Made by a program: the position numbers and the translations under genes. DNA of 64,000 nucleotides from Chlorogloeopsis fritschii (lineage in GTDB: Bacteria; Cyanobacteriota; Cyanobacteriia; Cyanobacteriales; Nostocaceae): the NCBI RefSeq assembly GCF_043099315.1, contig NZ_CP170746.1, one strand, 5' to 3'. The number at the start of each line of letters is the position of its first letter. Position 1 is the first letter of the stretch. The notes beneath the pieces are model-generated. The model did no database searches, had not been told where the DNA came from, and saw only the letters and a program-made list of their open reading frames with translations. This document shows, one piece after another, positions 60,658 to 64,000 of the stretch.

Positions 60658-61335
60658 ATGTACCAATTACCATTCACAACCGTTGTTGAAAGTGCAACTT
60701 CCAATACTAAAAAATTAGAATTAGTAGTTCACCCCTCGGTTAGTTCAAAATTTAAACGTTATTTAGATATAGTAGGTAGCTTAGTAGGACTTTTAGTTCT
60801 AGCAATCTTATTTATACCGATTGCGATTGCTATTAAAATTGATAGTCCAGGCCCTATATTTTTTACACAACAGCGCTACGGACTGCAAGGGCGTCCATTT
60901 CGTATCCGCAAATTCCGTTCCATGGTAACTGATGCCGAGCGGTTAAAGTCTCTAGTCAGTAACGAAGCAAACGGGTTGATTTTCAAGAACAAAAACGACT
61001 TTCGCGTCACAAAAATCGGGCGGTTTTTGCGGAGTACCAGCTTGGATGAACTGCCTCAATTTTGGAACGTCTTAGTTGGTGAAATGAGTTTAGTGGGAAC
61101 ACGCCCGCCAACGGCGGATGAAGTGATGCACTACAACCAGCGTCACTGGCAGCGTTTAAATGTCAAACCAGGATTGACAGGTGAATGGCAAGTTAACGGG
61201 CGTTCTCGTGTTAAGGATTTTGAACAGATAGTCGATTTAGACTTGCAGTATCAGAAAAAATGGTATCCATTGTATGACATTCTGTTGATTGCCAAAACTT
61301 TTTATGTCATCTTTGGCAGGATTGGAGCTTGTTAA
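60658..61335 (+). CDS. Undecaprenyl-phosphate sugar-1-phosphate transferase
   Basis: 225 residues from ATG 60658 (MYQLPFTTVVESATSNTKKL). One re-entrant membrane segment (LDIVGSLVGLLVLAILFIPI), then the catalytic SPGPIFFTQQRYGLQGRPFR, KFRSMVTDAERL, TKIGRFLRSTSLDELPQFWN and VLVGEMSLVGTRPP with NVKPGLTGEWQVNGRS. This is the short, catalytic-only PHPT-type that starts exopolysaccharide repeat units on the lipid carrier. Related in role to the hps genes, but 54 kb away. TTG at 60652 is a weaker start. Confidence 0.92.
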   Translation: MYQLPFTTVVESATSNTKKLELVVHPSVSSKFKRYLDIVGSLVGLLVLAILFIPIAIAIKIDSPGPIFFTQQRYGLQGRPFRIRKFRSMVTDAERLKSLVSNEANGLIFKNKNDFRVTKIGRFLRSTSLDELPQFWNVLVGEMSLVGTRPPTADEVMHYNQRHWQRLNVKPGLTGEWQVNGRSRVKDFEQIVDLDLQYQKKWYPLYDILLIAKTFYVIFGRIGAC

Positions 61336-61426
61336 AGGAGCTACTCTAGTCGTTCATTGTATCTCTACGTAAGTGTCCTAAAGAAATAAATGGAACAACT
61401 AAATTAAACGTAAAACGCGCCCTGCA

Positions 61427-61460
61427 AAATCCCCGACTTCTCACCAGAAGTCGGGGATTT
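61427..61460. terminator. Bidirectional terminator after the sugar-transferase gene
   Basis: AAATCCCCGACTTCT pairs perfectly with AGAAGTCGGGGATTT around CACC, followed by GTGTTTTTAG. Relative of the hairpin at 20055. Confidence 0.75.
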
Positions 61461-61496
61461 GTGTTTTTAGTTAGGCGATTTACCTAAAGACAAATC

Positions 61497-61526
61497 TGTA
61501 GAGACGTGCCATGGCACATCTCTACA
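61497..61526. repeat. Palindrome of the TAGAGACG family
   Basis: TGTAGAGACGTGCCA and TGGCACATCTCTACA with one mismatch pair; see 12841 and 56459. Confidence 0.65.
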
Positions 61527-61558
61527 AAAATCGAAACTCACCACAGGCAAGTGAAGAT

Positions 61559-63310
61559 TTAATGCAGTAATTCCTCGACTTGATGCTGGCTCCATAAAAT
61601 TCTATACAGCCCTGGTTCTTTAAGCAGATCTTTGTGCGTACCTATTTGTACGATTTGGCCTTTATCCATCACAAAAATTCGATCAGCAGTCGCCGCAGCA
61701 GATAGCTGGTGCGTAATAAAAACTACGGTTTTGCGTTTTGTGCCGCTAGAAAGATTGTTGAGAATTGCTGTTGCAGTTTGATTATCAACGCTGGAAAGGG
61801 CATCATCCAAAATTAACACGGGAGCATCCACTAGTAGTGCCCGTGCGAGGGCAGTACGCTGTCGTTGTCCGCCAGAAAGAGTGATACCGCGTTCACCCAC
61901 AATAGTTTCATATTGCTGTGGAAAAATGCTGATTTCTGGAGCAATTTGGGCAACTGCGGCGGCAGATTCTACTTCTTCTTGCTTGGCAACAGGATCGCCA
62001 TAGCGAACGTTATTTTTAATCGTGGTACTGAAGAGAAAACTATCTTGAGGTACGTAGGCGATCGCGCTTCTTAAATCTGGCAACTTGATTTTAGTAATGT
62101 CGATCCCATCCAAAAATAGCTGTTCCTTCCCAATATCCAATAATCTAGGCAAACAATTAGCCAAAGTAGATTTTCCGGAACCAATAGCTCCCACAATTGC
62201 TACCGTTTCTCCAGGTGCAATCTTAAAGCTGACGTTATCTAAAGCGGGAGTGTCGGAACCAGGGTAAGTGTAACTGAGACTTTTAGCTGTGAGTTCTCCT
62301 TTTACTTGCTCTGTTGGCAACTCAACTGCATCTGATGCATCTTGAATTTTGGGCGTGACACCTAAAATTGCCTCAATCCGATCTATACTCACTTCACCTC
62401 TTTGATAGGCAGTGATTGTAAATCCTAATAAAGCAGTAGGGAAAACCAAGCGCTCCACATACAACAGCAATGCCACAAAGTCTCCAATATCCAGCACTCC
62501 AGAGGCAATCCTCGTCGCTCCTAATAAGATAATCACCAGCGAACTGATATTAGCTAACCCGCCAATCAAAGGAAACAGCGTATTTCGACTTTTTGCTAGT
62601 TTGAGATTAGCTTGCAACAGTTGTTGATTTCTCTTAGCGAAGGCGCGACGCTCATTTTCCTCTTGGGCATAGATTTTAATTAAGGCAATGCCGCTGATAT
62701 CTTCTTGAATCAAGTCGCTGGCATCAGAAAGTCGATCCTGCACTTCTAGCTGCTCGTTGCGGAGGCGATCGCTAAATAAATGTACCACCAAAAACATGAA
62801 CGGATAAACTGCCAACGAGAAGACAGTTAGATCCACACTGATAGAGAGCATGACTGGCAGCGTCAAAGCATAGGCAAACACCGTATTTGCCAAACTCAGC
62901 ACAGCAAAACCCAACAATCGCCGGATATTGTCTACATCACTAGTAGCACGACTGATTAAATCACCAGCCGTGTTAGTCACAAAGTAGGCTGGTTCCAACT
63001 TTAGTAAGTGTTCAAAAATTCGTTGTTTGAGTTCAAACTCTACCTGACGCCCCACACCAAAAATCCAAATGCGGGAAGCCATGCGAATTAGCCACATTGC
63101 CGAAGTAAGTAAGACAATGGGTACTACATAATTTAGTAATTGGTTAAAGCTAAAAGCTGCCGAGAGTTTGTCAACAGCCGAACGAATTAATAAAGGTATG
63201 TAAACACCCAATCCGTTCACAGTTAACAAAGCAAATATACCTAATGTTGCATCCCGCCAATGAGGACGTAAATAGGCACCAAGTTTAGCAAGGCGTCGCG
63301 TTTTTGCCAT
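61559..63310 (-). CDS. ABC exporter, fused permease and ATPase
   Basis: 583 residues: six membrane helices (ATLGIFALLTVNGLGVYIPL ... DFVALLLYVERLVFPTALLG) and an ATPase domain with Walker A IVGAIGSGKSTLANCLPRLL, Q-loop AYVPQDSFLFSTTI, signature LSGGQRQRTALARALL, Walker B VLILDDALSSVD and H-loop FITHQLSA. This is a type IV (MdlB/MsbA-like) half-transporter that works as a homodimer to export lipids, peptides or drugs. Walker A has Ala-Ile where Pro-x/Glu-x is usual. Substrate unknown. Stands alone. Confidence 0.9.
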   Translation of the reverse strand: MAKTRRLAKLGAYLRPHWRDATLGIFALLTVNGLGVYIPLLIRSAVDKLSAAFSFNQLLNYVVPIVLLTSAMWLIRMASRIWIFGVGRQVEFELKQRIFEHLLKLEPAYFVTNTAGDLISRATSDVDNIRRLLGFAVLSLANTVFAYALTLPVMLSISVDLTVFSLAVYPFMFLVVHLFSDRLRNEQLEVQDRLSDASDLIQEDISGIALIKIYAQEENERRAFAKRNQQLLQANLKLAKSRNTLFPLIGGLANISSLVIILLGATRIASGVLDIGDFVALLLYVERLVFPTALLGFTITAYQRGEVSIDRIEAILGVTPKIQDASDAVELPTEQVKGELTAKSLSYTYPGSDTPALDNVSFKIAPGETVAIVGAIGSGKSTLANCLPRLLDIGKEQLFLDGIDITKIKLPDLRSAIAYVPQDSFLFSTTIKNNVRYGDPVAKQEEVESAAAVAQIAPEISIFPQQYETIVGERGITLSGGQRQRTALARALLVDAPVLILDDALSSVDNQTATAILNNLSSGTKRKTVVFITHQLSAAATADRIFVMDKGQIVQIGTHKDLLKEPGLYRILWSQHQVEELLH

Positions 63311-63450
63311 TCCAGCAATTGCACTTTTTTAATCGTAGAGTAAGCCAAAATCTGGCATTTTGTAGCTACCGACAGAAATATAAAATAAAAAAAGGTCACT
63401 CAGCTACAAAAGTAACATTATGACCTTTTTTAGAGCCAGTTTTTTTAAAC

Positions 63451-63996
63451 TTACGGTTGGCGTCCGCGCAAGAAAAAATAAACTTGATTAAGATAACTTT
63501 CCCAAACTCGCGTTGTTAGCGAAAGTGTTTCAGCATTTGGCACAAAATCTTCTAACCGCAATCCGCGCCTGGGTATGTCATTAGGAGTTTGCAACAAATA
63601 AGGTGAAACTGCTGTGGGAGACAGAATGCTGCTTCCTACATCTGACACGCTAGCCACAGTCGAGTCTTGTTTGAATGCCACTAGTGTTGGAGATAGAGTG
63701 GAAGTGAGGGCTTGGTTGAGATTACTTGCCGTTGCTACAGGCGATCGCACCAAAAAGTAAGCGACAGCTGGAGTGCTTGCTAACAGCATAATTGTTAACG
63801 CCCAAGCTAAGTAGATTCCTCCTGGTTTATCTATCGCTCCAGCTTTAATCTTCTGGGCAGCAAGAATTAACAGCAAAAGTGACGCTCCCAAAGGCTTGAG
63901 GGGAAAAGAAACTACCCTCCATAGTGAGGCGACAGCTGGTTCGTTGGGGTTAATAAACGATAGTAAGATAATCAGGAATAGAACGACTAAAAGCAA
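63451..63996 (-). CDS. Membrane protein of unknown function, possibly incomplete at window edge
   Basis: The frame runs to within four bases of the edge; TTG 63996 is the first possible start shown, so the true N-terminus may be outside. Three hydrophobic segments (VLFLIILLSFINP; LGASLLLLILAAQKI; WALTIMLLASTPAVAYFLV) are followed by a Ser/Thr-rich stretch and the C-terminal RRGLRLEDFVPNAETLSLTT RVWESYLNQVYFF. The last part recalls the end of YdcF/DUF218 proteins, but the DUF218 domain itself is not present between. Family uncertain. Confidence 0.45.
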   Translation of the reverse strand: MLLVVLFLIILLSFINPNEPAVASLWRVVSFPLKPLGASLLLLILAAQKIKAGAIDKPGGIYLAWALTIMLLASTPAVAYFLVRSPVATASNLNQALTSTLSPTLVAFKQDSTVASVSDVGSSILSPTAVSPYLLQTPNDIPRRGLRLEDFVPNAETLSLTTRVWESYLNQVYFFLRGRQP

Positions 63997-64000
63997 GCGT

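Noticed and set aside
1..64000. tRNA, rRNA and CRISPR genes
   Set aside because: Reading the gaps for T-loop GGTTCRANNCC with acceptor pairing and for regularly spaced repeats of 24-37 bp gave no convincing case; a covariance search could still find a tRNA I missed.

Overview
The window looks like chromosome of a filamentous, probably heterocyst-forming (Nostocales-type) cyanobacterium. HIP1 octamers (GCGATCGC) occur throughout. There is a run of hormogonium-polysaccharide-type genes (hpsL, hpsN, hpsO), a PAM68 photosystem-assembly gene coupled to rpsO, a carboxysome-type beta carbonic anhydrase, pentapeptide-repeat proteins, and short tandem heptamer repeats and dispersed palindromes typical of these genomes. 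No rRNA or tRNA gene and no CRISPR array was recognised.

Layout. 1-2.6 kb is an accessory region that reads like the head of an integron. It has the start of a tyrosine (integron-type) integrase on the minus strand, a spacer holding four 15-16 bp repeats at about 40/32/41 bp spacing plus an inverted copy, a GTTGGGC core-like site, and then short plus-strand cassette-like genes: a truncated GNAT, a frameshifted hypothetical, and a PIN toxin with partner. The last of these ends in a half attC-like sequence. 2.7-6.8 kb is the hps polysaccharide cluster on the minus strand. 7.3-9.0 kb is an intact IS200/IS605 element (tnpA+tnpB) sitting exactly inside a WG-repeat reading frame. 9.3-12.8 kb holds gatB and argJ, separated by two tandem, diverged copies of a small promoter-RNA-terminator unit. 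13-22.7 kb is a membrane-transport island with four CadD-type (cadmium-resistance family) paralogues, a fifth decayed copy, a TauE/SafE permease, a band-7 protein, a secreted pentapeptide protein, small secreted proteins and a LysR regulator. An IS630 element follows. 24-30.7 kb has sulfur genes (cysK with an Rrf2 regulator; cysA and a sulfate-binding protein but no permease genes) and pyrC. 31-40 kb is mostly housekeeping (lepB, rpsO, aroF, tyrA) plus toxin-antitoxin genes.

40-47.5 kb carries three genes of the URC uracil-degradation route (URC1-type cyclohydrolase, DUF1688/URC4, upp/URC6). They are split by a separate module: a SyrD-type cyclic-peptide exporter, an FMO-like flavoprotein and a 59-residue lipoprotein-like peptide. 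The exporter and the small peptide share a nearly identical promoter of 23 conserved bases with an identical distance to the -10 box, so they are probably co-regulated. This module is the best candidate for an undescribed system here.

47.7-64 kb is mixed. It contains a decayed ABC-substrate-binding gene, an hxlR regulator interrupted by a 387-bp structured non-autonomous IS605-like element, an SDR gene, an XRE-cupin regulator with two palindromic operators in operon with a MOSC protein, a MobA-like nucleotidyltransferase, carbonic anhydrase, a GT39-type membrane glycosyltransferase, a DM13 lipoprotein, a frameshifted histidine kinase, surE, a sugar-phosphate transferase and an ABC exporter. 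Everything here was read by eye, so family names come from remembered motifs and not from searches.
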